From: an uncultured Bacteroidaceae bacterium
Lineage (GTDB): Bacteria > Bacteroidota > Bacteroidia > Bacteroidales > Bacteroidaceae
DNA: 64,000 nucleotides
Assembly (NCBI GenBank): GCA_934394435.1
Contig: CAKRRN010000006.1
Span: 22,233-86,232 of the forward strand
Direction of reading: 5' to 3'
Shown: one piece after another, positions 26,111-35,374 of the stretch
Layout: each line of letters begins with the position of its first letter
Position numbering within the stretch: position 1 is the first letter of the stretch
Program-made: the position numbers and the translations under genes
The notes under the pieces: generated by a model
Seen by the model: the letters and a program-made list of their open reading frames with translations, nothing else
Databases searched by the model: none
Told to the model about the DNA's origin: nothing

Positions 26111-26118
26111 CAAAGATA
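26111..26118 (-). promoter_or_regulatory. Putative -7 box for the GxGYxYP-CDF-F5/8 operon
   Basis: The minus strand reads TATCTTTG, 29 nt before the GxGYxYP start codon. Confidence 0.5.
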
Positions 26119-26259
26119 AGCTTTTTTGCTGAGAGAGTAAACAGGTGCGGTTAAGTTACGTCATTGGGCAAAGAAAATGATGTTGATTTATTCCACGCAG
26201 ATGGGAAGGATATGTGGCAATGAGGTGGACCAAAGGGGCTGATTCTCGTTTTTTATGTG

Positions 26260-26267
26260 TATCTTTG
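26260..26267 (+). promoter_or_regulatory. Putative -7 box for the res-mod locus
   Basis: TATCTTTG lies 78 nt upstream of the res ATG. No clear -33 box is seen. Confidence 0.45.
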
Positions 26268-26344
26268 CTGTCGTGTGTCATTCGGTCTTACGAAAATGAC
26301 GATTTAATGCGCCCAATAGGGAAAAAAGAAATACCAGACTGATA

Positions 26345-28363
26345 ATGTTCTATCAACAGATACAAAAGAAAAGAGATTTGTGGCTTCAATCACCTGATTG
26401 CACGATACTCCCCCTTGTAGGCTATATCCAGCAACGCGGCATGATGCGTGATGCGCAGATAGAAGCCATCAAGACTTATTTATACTTGAAGATAGCTTGT
26501 CAGGGTAAACCGCTTTGGCAACTTTTTGCCGAGGGTGTCTTCAATGAGACGGATGTGGATGCCGAGGAAATCAATGCCGAGGCAAGGGAGGTGATGATGC
26601 AGAACCCTGCCGCCTTGGCTCTCTATCAGTATAGCCGTCAGAAAGACCGTAATGGCAAGCAGATTGCCCCCGAACTGGAACGGTTCATCCGCTGTCATGC
26701 TCGGGAGATAGACTATGAGCAAGTGCTGAGGGACATCTTCTATAAGGTAACTTATTCCGACTATCTCTTCAGCCTTCCGATGGGTGCTGGCAAGACCTAT
26801 CTGATGGCTGCCTTCATCTACATCGACTTGTATTTCGCCCAGATAGAACCGTTTAATCCTATTTGGGCACATAATTTTTTGATTCTAGCTCCTTCGGGCT
26901 TGAAGTCGAGCATCGTGCCTAGTCTTCGAAGCATCCAAAACTTTGATGCTTCTTGGCTCTTTCCGCCTGCCACAGCCGTAAGCTTGAAACGACTGATGAA
27001 GTTTGAGGTGCTAGATGAGCAGAAGAGTGCCAAGAAAAGCAATGTCATCAAGAATCCAAATGCCTTCAAGATTAATCAGCATTTCGAGGGTGGAACGATG
27101 ATGGGACTGGTGGCTGTCACCAATGCCGAGAAGGTTATCTTGGACAGTTGGGACAAGAGAGACGAGAACCCAGGTATGTTGTCTGATGACGAGTATCGCC
27201 AGCTGGTTGTTGCCAACGAGTTGCGTGATGTGATAGGCAAGATGCCTTATCTCTCCGTATTCATCGATGAGGTGCATCATGCATCTGATGGTGAGATCAA
27301 GCTTCGACAGGTTGTTACAGGGTGGGCTACAGAGACTAAGTCTTTTTGTAATGTGTTGGGTTTTTCGGGCACACCTTATTTGGAGAAAGCAGAGAAGGTG
27401 ACATTGGGCGGAAGTTTCGACATTAAGAATACCAATATCACCAATGTAGTGTATTATTATCCGCTGATAGAAGGAATTGATAATTTCTTGAAACGACCAG
27501 AGGTGAAGTTTACCGATAACGACATGCTCACCATTGTCAATCAGGGAGTGCGAGAGTTCCTTGACCAGTACAAAGATACGACTTATGCTGATGGAACCCA
27601 AGCCAAGCTTGCCATCTATTGCGGTCAGATTCCTACGTTGGAAGAGGAAGTCTATCCGCTTGTCTCCGAAATTGTTTCGGAATATGGGATGAACCCATCC
27701 GAAGTGGTGCTCAAGCGCCATAAGGGCAATAGTTCTTCCAAGGTTGGAGCCAAGAAATACACCGAGCCAGAAGGTTCGGAGGCTGCTTTTGCCACCTTGG
27801 ATTCTCCTGCCTCCAAGGTTCGCATCGTGTTGCTGGTGCAGATAGGCAAGGAAGGATGGGATTGCAAGAGTCTTACGGGGGTCGTGCTTCCTCACGAGGG
27901 AGCGTGCCCTAAGAATATGGTGTTGCAAACCTCGTGCCGCTGTCTTCGCCAGGTGACTCGTGGTGAGCGAGAGAATGCGCTGATATGGATGAACAAGTGG
28001 AATGCCGACAAACTCAACAAGGAGTTGAAGCAGCAACAGAACATCACCTTGCAGGAGTTCAGCAACAAGCCTGAACCCGAACTGAAGCATATAGAGCGGT
28101 TCTCTCGTATGGAGAAGCAAAAGGTACCGCCTATTGACTTCTTCCAGCTCAAGGTGGAATATGAGACTCAGGTGGTGGAAGAACAGCCCGACACCGCTGC
28201 CCGCCTTGCCGATAAAGCCTTGTTGCAGAAGGCGGATGCCCACTTGGTGTATGTGCAAGATTTCGATGGTCATCTGCTCGATTGCGATGAGTTGCAGAAG
28301 TTGCAGAAGGAAGAGGGCGAGAGTCTTACTTTCCAATGGTGGTTGCAAAAAATAGCCAAGTAG
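26345..28363 (+). CDS. res: Type III restriction enzyme Res, helicase part (ended by an in-frame amber)
   Basis: The 672-residue product holds the superfamily 2 helicase/translocase of a type III restriction enzyme. Seen are Walker A in SLPMGAGKTYLMAAF near residue 147, the DEAD-type box VFIDEVHHA near 310, motif III GFSGTPYLE near 340, and motifs V/VI in IGKEGWDCKSL and QTSCRCLRQVTRG near 500-540. The frame ends at TAG 28361-28363. The same frame reopens one codon later and encodes the nuclease part. Together they would make about 973 codons, the usual Res length. Either the gene carries a nonsense mutation, or helicase and nuclease are made as two chains. Confidence 0.88.
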   Translation: MFYQQIQKKRDLWLQSPDCTILPLVGYIQQRGMMRDAQIEAIKTYLYLKIACQGKPLWQLFAEGVFNETDVDAEEINAEAREVMMQNPAALALYQYSRQKDRNGKQIAPELERFIRCHAREIDYEQVLRDIFYKVTYSDYLFSLPMGAGKTYLMAAFIYIDLYFAQIEPFNPIWAHNFLILAPSGLKSSIVPSLRSIQNFDASWLFPPATAVSLKRLMKFEVLDEQKSAKKSNVIKNPNAFKINQHFEGGTMMGLVAVTNAEKVILDSWDKRDENPGMLSDDEYRQLVVANELRDVIGKMPYLSVFIDEVHHASDGEIKLRQVVTGWATETKSFCNVLGFSGTPYLEKAEKVTLGGSFDIKNTNITNVVYYYPLIEGIDNFLKRPEVKFTDNDMLTIVNQGVREFLDQYKDTTYADGTQAKLAIYCGQIPTLEEEVYPLVSEIVSEYGMNPSEVVLKRHKGNSSSKVGAKKYTEPEGSEAAFATLDSPASKVRIVLLVQIGKEGWDCKSLTGVVLPHEGACPKNMVLQTSCRCLRQVTRGERENALIWMNKWNADKLNKELKQQQNITLQEFSNKPEPELKHIERFSRMEKQKVPPIDFFQLKVEYETQVVEEQPDTAARLADKALLQKADAHLVYVQDFDGHLLDCDELQKLQKEEGESLTFQWWLQKIAK

Positions 28364-28366
28364 AGC

Positions 28367-29263
28367 ATGGGCACGCTCAGCGTGAGCCAGTTGAGGGAGC
28401 ATGAGGCCCAGCTCCGTCGCATCTTTGAGGAGATAACGCTTGCCGATGGCGACGACAAGGAGTGTCGTCTTGAAAACTTTGCTTACGATCAATACCAGAT
28501 ACGTGCCAATATACGAAAGGCATTCGTGCCGAAGCGTGATTACCGTATCACCGAGGAGGTTGTGCCCGATACGGCGAGCATCTTGTCTGTGGAGCATCCT
28601 GCGCCAATAGAGGTGGAGGACGACAGCAGAATCTATCCTAGCCAAAGTGTGGTGAGGGAAATCTTGGAATGGGACAACGACCCTAGCAAGATGGAACTCT
28701 CGCCCGAGGTGAAGGCTATTGTGGAGAGGATGAGAGCCGTTGGATTACCTGACGAAGATATTAGGATGGTTGAGCAGAGTAAGCTACCTAAGGATGAATT
28801 TCCTGAGCGTAACCAGACTTATCACTATCTGCCTTACCGATTCGACAGTAACTTAGAGAAGGAATATTTCGTAGACGGATTGCGACCTCTGCTGAAGGGC
28901 AAGCAACTGGAGTTTTACTTCAATGGTGATGAAACGCTTACGGAGTTCAAGATACGTTGTTACAAGAAAGTAGGCAAGCACTGGCAGTATGACGGACTTT
29001 ATTATCCCGACTTCTTGGTGCTGAGCAGAGATAGAGCGGGAAAGATTGACCGTATTTGCATCATAGAGACCAAGGGTGAGGTGTATGCGCCTAAGTTCAA
29101 GGAACGCTTGCAGTTTATGCGTGATGTATTTGTGCCCAAAAATAACGAGGCGTTCCATCGTGAGCGTTTCCAATTCCTCTATTTGGAGGACTCCGAATCT
29201 GTGGAGACGAGAATGGCAAAGACAGTTCGCATGCTCAAGGGGTTCTTCTCTACGGCGGAATAG
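28367..29263 (+). CDS. res: Type III restriction enzyme Res, C-terminal nuclease part
   Basis: This 298-residue frame is the direct in-frame continuation of the preceding gene. The PD-(D/E)xK nuclease core is clear: YYPDFLVLSRDR near residue 208 (Asp) and CIIETKGE near 224 (Glu-x-Lys). Type III Res cuts DNA after two Mod-bound sites are sensed. The ATG at 28367 comes three nt after the amber codon, with no obvious ribosome binding site, so separate translation would depend on re-initiation. The first 30 residues continue the linker expected in an unbroken Res. Confidence 0.85.
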   Translation: MGTLSVSQLREHEAQLRRIFEEITLADGDDKECRLENFAYDQYQIRANIRKAFVPKRDYRITEEVVPDTASILSVEHPAPIEVEDDSRIYPSQSVVREILEWDNDPSKMELSPEVKAIVERMRAVGLPDEDIRMVEQSKLPKDEFPERNQTYHYLPYRFDSNLEKEYFVDGLRPLLKGKQLEFYFNGDETLTEFKIRCYKKVGKHWQYDGLYYPDFLVLSRDRAGKIDRICIIETKGEVYAPKFKERLQFMRDVFVPKNNEAFHRERFQFLYLEDSESVETRMAKTVRMLKGFFSTAE

Positions 29264-29303
29264 CGTTTATCATGTGCAATTCATTTTAGAATAAAAAAAG
29301 ACA

Positions 29304-31286
29304 ATGGCAACAAAATATATTCCATATTATCCTGACACCTTGGAGGGGCAAGCTCTCCTCGACAACTTCGTGCGCACCCGTCGCATCCTTCGCTATCGTG
29401 ACAACGACCGCATAGAGGCGCACATCAAGCGTGGAATGCCTCTTTATGAGGTGGAGTCGCTCGAAAAGAAGGGCGACAATCCTCAGCACAATCTCATTAT
29501 GCACGGTGAGTGCCTCGCCACCTGTGCCTATCTCAAGGAGCAGGGCATAGAGGTGGACTTGGTGTATATCGACCCTCCCTTTGCCAGCGGAGCCGACTAT
29601 GCCAAGAAAATCAACATCCGTCGCAATCCGCTCGTGCGGAAAGCCATCAAGGATGCAGAGCAGAACCTCGACAACTCCGAGATGAAGGAGTTTGAGGAGA
29701 AAATGTATGGAGACATCTGGGACAAGGAACGTTACCTCAACTGGATGTACGAGAACCTCATGGCTATCAAGAGTGTGATGAGCGAGACGGCGAGCATCTA
29801 TGTGCATCTCGATTATCACATCGGGCATTATGTCAAGATTCTCATGGATGAGATATTTGGGGAAGAGAACTTTCAAGCAGACATTGTTTGGAAGAGAATG
29901 ACTCCTTCTGGTTTTAAAGGAAAATTTAGTATAGGGCATAGCCACGATTATATATTTTGGTACACCAAAGGAGATAGTTTCGTTTATAATCCGATCAAAA
30001 TACCTTATACGGAAGAATATATAAAAGAGCGATTTTCAAAACAAGATGAAAACGGTCACTTTTTTAAAGACGAAAAAATTGGAACAGCAACAACCAATGA
30101 AACTATCGAGCGTTTGAAGCGAGAAGGAAGGGTTTATTTTACGTCTTCTGGTACGATGAGAATTAAACACTATTTGGATGAGGCAGATGGAATAGCTATG
30201 GATGATACGTGGACAGATTTAAATCCTGTCAATTCCCAAGCCGACGAACGTGTCGATTACGCCACTCAAAAGCCCGAAGCCCTCTTGGAGCGAATCATCA
30301 AGGCAAGCAGCAACGAAGGAATGCTTGTGGCTGATTTCTTTGGAGGCAGCGGTGTGACGGCTGCGGTGGCTCATAAGCTCAACCGCCGTTTTATCCATGG
30401 CGACGTAAACATCAATAGCCTTCAGACGGCTCGTGACCGACTGGTAAACATCGGAGCGGAGTTTGAGATAAAGGAAGTGAAGGATGGTGTGCGCCTCTTC
30501 CGCAATCCTGTTCAGACGATGGACAAGTTGAAGAATTGCTTGATTCCTGGGTTGAATGCCAATGCAAGCCTTGACAGCCAGTATTGGGCAGGAAGCATCA
30601 TGAGCAGTAAGTATGGCATGATGCCTGTCTGTCTGCCCAATCTCCTTGATGGAAGCAAGCGAGTGCTTGACAAGAGCGAGATGATGAACATCATCCACAA
30701 GGCACTACCTGATTTGCCTGACGAGGTGAAGCGTGTCATCGTCTATTATGTGGATGTGGAAGACATTGGCGAGCTCCGTCAGTTCATCCACGATGAAAAC
30801 CAGCAGACACTTATCGAATTTGAGTTGAGAGACCTTAAGCAAGTGCTTGATGAGGTGGTGCTGGAAGACGAGGTGGAATGGAACTTAGAGCAGGCACAGG
30901 ACGGCTTGCTCATGGGCTGGAGGGTGACCATCAAGTCATTCCACAGCGACAATGTGCGCCGCAAGGTGGAGGACTTCAATCAGAAGGGGTTACAGCAGTA
31001 CCTCAAGAAGTCGGCCATCGGCAAGAAGTCGGCCTATCAGAGAATCGAACTCAGCGATGAGGGTCTGGAATGCGTGGAGTGGCTCTCGCTGGATTGCACC
31101 CAGGTAGGGAAGGATGCCCCTTGGCACAGCGATGTGGAGATAAAGATAGAGAAGGCTGGCACCGTGACGCAGGATTGGCACAAGACTGATGCCCTGTGGG
31201 ATGCCACCATATTCTCGGAACAGAGACCTCTGCGCATGAAGGTGCGCAGCATATGTGGCGACGAGACCGTGGTCTGCCTGTCTTGA
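29304..31286 (+). CDS. mod: Type III DNA methyltransferase Mod
   Basis: The 660-residue adenine-N6 methyltransferase modifies and recognises the target site of the type III system. Catalytic motif IV is VYIDPPF near residue 90 and the SAM-binding motif is DFFGGSGVTAAVAHKLN near 345. Motif IV precedes motif I, the beta-class order. The part between them (about residues 192-309, 29880-30230) should hold the target recognition domain; it is much richer in A and T than either side, a sign of module exchange. The gene follows res, the reverse of the common mod-res order. Confidence 0.9.
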   Translation: MATKYIPYYPDTLEGQALLDNFVRTRRILRYRDNDRIEAHIKRGMPLYEVESLEKKGDNPQHNLIMHGECLATCAYLKEQGIEVDLVYIDPPFASGADYAKKINIRRNPLVRKAIKDAEQNLDNSEMKEFEEKMYGDIWDKERYLNWMYENLMAIKSVMSETASIYVHLDYHIGHYVKILMDEIFGEENFQADIVWKRMTPSGFKGKFSIGHSHDYIFWYTKGDSFVYNPIKIPYTEEYIKERFSKQDENGHFFKDEKIGTATTNETIERLKREGRVYFTSSGTMRIKHYLDEADGIAMDDTWTDLNPVNSQADERVDYATQKPEALLERIIKASSNEGMLVADFFGGSGVTAAVAHKLNRRFIHGDVNINSLQTARDRLVNIGAEFEIKEVKDGVRLFRNPVQTMDKLKNCLIPGLNANASLDSQYWAGSIMSSKYGMMPVCLPNLLDGSKRVLDKSEMMNIIHKALPDLPDEVKRVIVYYVDVEDIGELRQFIHDENQQTLIEFELRDLKQVLDEVVLEDEVEWNLEQAQDGLLMGWRVTIKSFHSDNVRRKVEDFNQKGLQQYLKKSAIGKKSAYQRIELSDEGLECVEWLSLDCTQVGKDAPWHSDVEIKIEKAGTVTQDWHKTDALWDATIFSEQRPLRMKVRSICGDETVVCLS

Positions 31287-31296
31287 TACATATTCT

Positions 31297-31304
31297 TATC
31301 TTTG
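31297..31304 (+). promoter_or_regulatory. Putative -7 box for the fluoride channel gene
   Basis: TATCTTTG lies 22 nt upstream of the ATG at 31326. Confidence 0.5.
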
Positions 31305-31325
31305 TGACAATCAACTACTGGAAAA

Positions 31326-31682
31326 ATGAATATAAGTATGATGTTGCGCCTGCTGGCTGTCTTTCTTGGTTCTGGGCTTGGAGGCGTGTGCCGATGGCTG
31401 ATAAGTCAGTCGTGTGTGGCAACTTGGCCCGTGGGCACATTCCTCGTAAACGTGTTGGGCTGCTTTCTCTTTGGACTCTTGAGTCGTCTGATGCCTGGTG
31501 GCGAGGTAGGAAAAGTACTTCTTGTTACGGGGTTCTGTGGAGGTTTCACCACATTCTCTACGTTTGTAAACGAAAACCTTATGATGCTTCGTTCTGGCCA
31601 ACTGCTTACGCTGGTGCTTTATGCTGGTGCAAGTCTCGTGCTTGGACTCTTGGCAGCAGCGTTGGGGTATAGGTGTTTGTAA
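31326..31682 (+). CDS. crcB: Fluoride ion channel CrcB/Fluc
   Basis: The 118-residue protein has four hydrophobic segments and the family marks GSGLGGVCRW near residue 15, GTFLVNVLGCFLFGLL near 37 and TGFCGGFTTFSTF near 67. Fluc proteins work as antiparallel dimers that let fluoride leave the cytoplasm. Only one copy is visible, which fits the homodimeric type. The leader is too short for a fluoride riboswitch. Confidence 0.93.
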   Translation: MNISMMLRLLAVFLGSGLGGVCRWLISQSCVATWPVGTFLVNVLGCFLFGLLSRLMPGGEVGKVLLVTGFCGGFTTFSTFVNENLMMLRSGQLLTLVLYAGASLVLGLLAAALGYRCL

Positions 31683-31712
31683 AAAAAGAAATGTCGGACA
31701 AAGATACAGATA

Positions 31713-32810
31713 ATGGGAAATATAGCAATGAGACGCGAGCGTCAGCAGCTGGACGCAAACGTATGTGAGAGTATTCTGAAGCAAGGCACATCTGGCGTGT
31801 TGGCTCTATGCGGAGCAGACGGCTATCCCTATGCCGTGCCCTTGAGCTATGTCTATGCGGATAGTTACATTTATTTCCATTGTGCGCCTGTGGGACATAA
31901 AATGGATGCTTTGAATCATTGTACCAAGGCCTCGTTTTGTGTAATAGACAAGGATTGCATCCTACCAGAGAGGTACACATCAGCTTACCGTAGTGTGATA
32001 TGCTTTGGAGAGATACATCCATTACGCGACAAAGATGCTCAGGTAAGGGCTTTGCGCCTATTGGGACAAAAGTATGCTCCAAAGGAGACGGAGCAACATC
32101 TGAAAAGCGAAATAGATGGTGCTTTGGACCGTGTGTGTGTGCTTGCAATGCAAGTGGAGCGTATGACTGGTAAGCAGGCGCGCGAGTTGATGCAGATAAC
32201 GGAGCGTTGCAGTAGTAAGTCACAGTCTGCCCATGAAGCGGTAGATATGAGTCGCGTCAAGGCTGTGGTATTTGATTTCGGTGGTGTGCTGATAGACTGG
32301 AATCCGCGTTACTTCTTCCGCTCTTACTTCCACGATGATGAGCGCATGGAGTACTTCCTCGCTCATGTGTGTAACCAGGAATGGAACGAAAAGCAGGATG
32401 GTGGACGCAGCATCGCTGAGGCTGTGGCTGAGGCAAAGAGTTTACATCCAGAGTTCTCCGATGCCATAGACTGCTATTACGGTCATTTCCCAGAGTGTCT
32501 GGGTGGCGCGATAGAGAAGGGGGTCACTCGCTTGCGTCTCTATAAGGAGCTTGGATACAGAGTGTATGGCTTGACGAACTGGGCTGCGGAGACCTTTCAT
32601 TACGCTTTGGAGCGTTTTGAATTCTTGCAACTCTTTGATGGCATTGTTGTCTCAGGCAAGGAACATGTGAGGAAACCCGACCCACGTATCTTCCAGATTC
32701 TCCTTACCCGTTATGGGTTGCAGGCTGAAGAATGCCTTTTCCTGGATGACCATGAGGAGAACCTTATCCCAGCCCAACAGCTGGGAATGCAGGTTGAGTT
32801 GGTGGGTTAG
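31713..32810 (+). CDS. Fusion of a Nim/PNPOx-like flavin domain and a HAD phosphatase
   Basis: The 365-residue protein joins two families. Residues 1-165 resemble Nim (nitroimidazole resistance) and other FMN-binding split-barrel proteins: RRERQQLDANVCESILKQG, GYPYAVPLSYVY, YIYFHCAPVGHKMDAL. Residues 183-365 form a HAD-IA hydrolase of the YihX type: VVFDFGGVLIDWNP (nucleophile Asp), YGLTNW, KPDPRIF, and LFLDDHEEN. The HAD part ends soon after motif IV (GMQVELVG), about 15 residues short of its relatives. No stop or frame change lies between the domains. The start could also be the ATG five codons later. Confidence 0.85.
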   Translation: MGNIAMRRERQQLDANVCESILKQGTSGVLALCGADGYPYAVPLSYVYADSYIYFHCAPVGHKMDALNHCTKASFCVIDKDCILPERYTSAYRSVICFGEIHPLRDKDAQVRALRLLGQKYAPKETEQHLKSEIDGALDRVCVLAMQVERMTGKQARELMQITERCSSKSQSAHEAVDMSRVKAVVFDFGGVLIDWNPRYFFRSYFHDDERMEYFLAHVCNQEWNEKQDGGRSIAEAVAEAKSLHPEFSDAIDCYYGHFPECLGGAIEKGVTRLRLYKELGYRVYGLTNWAAETFHYALERFEFLQLFDGIVVSGKEHVRKPDPRIFQILLTRYGLQAEECLFLDDHEENLIPAQQLGMQVELVG

Positions 32811-32869
32811 ACGATTGTAGGGCAGAACGTTTTTCATCGAACAGAAAATCATACGTAGGAATAAGAGAC

Positions 32870-35122
32870 ATGAGAAAAGTATTATTCCAAATGACAAGCT
32901 TGGCTGCTCTGATGTTGAGCATGGGGCTTGGACTGAGGGCACAGGGTACCCTGGAGGACTATAAGAGAGCTTATGGGTTGAGGCAGAAGTTCAGCCAAAA
33001 CCGTATGTTCTATGATCGTATGAATCCCCATTGGATAGGGCAGAATGGGGACTTCTGGTATGTACGCAATACGCCCGAAGGAGAGACTTATGAGAAGGTG
33101 GAAGCACTCACTTGCCACAGGACATCCCTACTGGATGCTGGCCGGCTGGCTGCTGCTCTGAGAAAACATGGGCAAGGGAACGTGAATGAGCGTTGGCTCG
33201 GACTGGGCAGATGTGAGGTGACAGCCTCGGCAGACACCTTGCTGTTTGTACGTGGAGGTCACCATTGGCTGTACGATATTCCTCGCGACCAGCTGGAGAT
33301 GACAGGCAGCGAACGGCCAGCAGGCAAGCATCCCCACTGGATGGAGGTGAGCGACGAGAAGGACTGGGGAGCCGTGACATCACCCGATGGTAACATGGAG
33401 GCGTTTATCAGAAACAGCAACATCTACGTGCGGAATAGGCAGACAGGGCAGGAGCTCCAGCTCAGCCTTGACGGCACCGAGGGTAACTATTACTCCACAC
33501 ACATCTTCTGGTCACCAGACTCACGCTATGTGGCTTCCACACGCATACGTCCAGCGCAGAAGCACTATGTATATTATGTAGAATCATCACCAGCCGACCA
33601 GCTGCAGCCAAAGTTGCACAAACAGGAATATGCCAAGCCTGGCGATGAACTTAACTTTCGTGTACCCTGCATCTATAGTGCCGACGGCAAGCAGAGACTG
33701 ATACCCAGCACGGAACTCTTTGCCCACCAGTATAGCGTGACCGAACCACAATGGTGGGATGACAGTCGTGGCCTCACCTTTGAGTTCAACGAGCGTGGAC
33801 ATAAGACATACCGATTGCTGGAGATGTCGGTAAAGGATGGATCCGTGCGCTCTCTCGTAGAGGAGCATGAAGAGAAGTACGTCAACTATCCGCTCATCTT
33901 CCGTCAGTTCTTGACCGATGGCAAACGGCTGCTATGGAGCAGTGAGCGCGATGGGCATAATCATCTGTATCTCTATGACTGTGTCAAGGGAAAACTCATC
34001 CGTCAGGTGACGCGTGGAGCATGGTATGTGCGCGATGTGATTCGCGTGGATGAACAGAATGAAGTGATATATTTCTCTGCCAATGGTATGAACGAGGGCG
34101 AGGACCCTTACTTAATATATTATTATAAGGTAGGGTTCGATGGCACGGGACTTACTTGTCTGACTCCCGAGAACGGGAACCATCAAGCATGGCTCTCGCC
34201 TGACGGACGCTATCTGGTGGACACTTATTCCCTGGTCACTCAGGCTCCGCGCTCGGTACTCCGAAGTACTGATGATGGGCGTGTGCTGATGCCTCTTGAG
34301 CAGGCTGACATCAGCCAGCTGCAGGGTGATGGATGGAAGGCACCCGAGGTATTCCATGCTCCAGGGCGTGATGGTAAGACAGAAATGTGGGGTGTGATTT
34401 ATCGCCCTACAAACTTCGATGCGCAGAAGAAGTACCCTGTGGTAGAGTATATCTATTCTGGTCCTGGTAGCCAGTATGTGCCCAAGTCTTTTGAGGCGTA
34501 CAACTGGTGGATGACCTCCTTGGCCGAACTCGGATTCGTTGTTGTGCAGGTGGACGGAATGACCACATCGTTCCGCTCCAAAGCCTTTGAGGAGGTGTGC
34601 TATAAGAATCTCAAGGACGCAGGACTGTCCGACCACATAGCCTGGATAAAGGCTGCTGCCGAGCGGTATCCCAGTATCGACACCACACGTGTGGGCATCT
34701 TCGGATGTTCGGCTGGCGGACAGAATGCCCTGTCGGCTGTGCTCTTTCATCCTGAATTTTACAAGGCGGCTTACTCAGCCTGCGGATGCCATGACAACCG
34801 TATGGACAAGATATGGTGGAATGAACTATGGATGGGTTATCCTGTGGACTCTTCGTATAGCGAATGTTCCAACGTGGACAATGCCTGGAGACTCACCCGT
34901 CCGTTGATGCTGGTGGGCGGTGAATTGGATGACAATGTGGATCCCGCATCCACCATGCAAGTTGCCAATGCGCTGGTGCGTGCAGGTAAGGACTTCGAAC
35001 TGGTTATCATTCCTGGTGCTCATCATACGATGGGGGAAGACTATGGGGAGCACAAGCGTTATGACTTCTTTGTTCGTCACCTTATGGGGCAGACACCTCC
35101 CACGTGGGAGCAGTTGAAATGA
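32870..35122 (+). CDS. DPP IV-type prolyl dipeptidyl peptidase (S9B), secreted
   Basis: The 750-residue protein has a signal peptide (residues 1-25, ending GLRAQG), a beta-propeller of about 430 residues (SPDGNMEAFIRNSNIYVRN, FWSPDSRYVAS, QAWLSPDGRYLVDT) and an alpha/beta-hydrolase domain. The catalytic Ser is in GIFGCSAGGQNAL, the Asp in GGELDDNVDP, and the His in PGAHHTMGE. Such enzymes remove X-Pro dipeptides in the periplasm and feed peptide uptake. It is followed by a strong terminator. The next gene, convergent, is another dipeptidase. Confidence 0.93.
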   Translation: MRKVLFQMTSLAALMLSMGLGLRAQGTLEDYKRAYGLRQKFSQNRMFYDRMNPHWIGQNGDFWYVRNTPEGETYEKVEALTCHRTSLLDAGRLAAALRKHGQGNVNERWLGLGRCEVTASADTLLFVRGGHHWLYDIPRDQLEMTGSERPAGKHPHWMEVSDEKDWGAVTSPDGNMEAFIRNSNIYVRNRQTGQELQLSLDGTEGNYYSTHIFWSPDSRYVASTRIRPAQKHYVYYVESSPADQLQPKLHKQEYAKPGDELNFRVPCIYSADGKQRLIPSTELFAHQYSVTEPQWWDDSRGLTFEFNERGHKTYRLLEMSVKDGSVRSLVEEHEEKYVNYPLIFRQFLTDGKRLLWSSERDGHNHLYLYDCVKGKLIRQVTRGAWYVRDVIRVDEQNEVIYFSANGMNEGEDPYLIYYYKVGFDGTGLTCLTPENGNHQAWLSPDGRYLVDTYSLVTQAPRSVLRSTDDGRVLMPLEQADISQLQGDGWKAPEVFHAPGRDGKTEMWGVIYRPTNFDAQKKYPVVEYIYSGPGSQYVPKSFEAYNWWMTSLAELGFVVVQVDGMTTSFRSKAFEEVCYKNLKDAGLSDHIAWIKAAAERYPSIDTTRVGIFGCSAGGQNALSAVLFHPEFYKAAYSACGCHDNRMDKIWWNELWMGYPVDSSYSECSNVDNAWRLTRPLMLVGGELDDNVDPASTMQVANALVRAGKDFELVIIPGAHHTMGEDYGEHKRYDFFVRHLMGQTPPTWEQLK

Positions 35123-35196
35123 GACGATGGGTCATAATAATTGAGGAAAACGAATTGGTAGCGTAATTATAAGTTAAAACTCCAATCGCCCTTTAT

Positions 35197-35235
35197 CCCA
35201 AATCGGTCTGATGACCGATTTGGGTTTATTCTTTA
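35197..35235 (+). terminator. Terminator of the DPP IV gene
   Basis: CCCAAATCGGTC (35197-35208) pairs perfectly with GACCGATTTGGG (35213-35224) over a 4-nt loop. TTTATTCTTT follows. Confidence 0.85.
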
Positions 35236-35261
35236 TCAACTTACTTTAGCGTCATTCAAAG

Positions 35262-35349
35262 ATACCTTGCCAACTATCTTAGAAAACTTCGCCCATAGTT
35301 TTTTGAAACTATGGGCATAGTTTTGGAAAACTACGCCCGTAGTTTATAA
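35262..35349 (+). repeat. 22-nt array D: AAACT / AGTTT palindromic units
   Basis: AAACT begins at 35284, 35306 and 35328, exactly 22 nt apart. Each unit has an inverted pair such as AAACTATGGGCATAGTTT. The preceding 22 nt (35262-35283) contain GATACCTTGCCAACTATC, close to the units of the array at 44618. It lies between two convergent genes. Confidence 0.85.
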
Positions 35350-35374
35350 AAAAGGAAAGCAATGTGTCAAATGC

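Noticed and set aside
27019..27060. A-rich stretch near 27037-27060 as a frameshift site
   Set aside because: The res frame stays open and the domain order is normal across it.
27011..28645. A 544-codon open frame antisense to res
   Set aside because: It lies wholly opposite the clear Res frames, shows no family features, and reads like the mirror of biased codon use.
31305..31325. Fluoride riboswitch before crcB
   Set aside because: Only about 20 nt separate the -7 box from the ATG, too little for the aptamer.
31606..32223. Antisense frame of about 205 codons over the crcB/Nim-HAD junction
   Set aside because: No start context or family features; both plus-strand genes are well supported.
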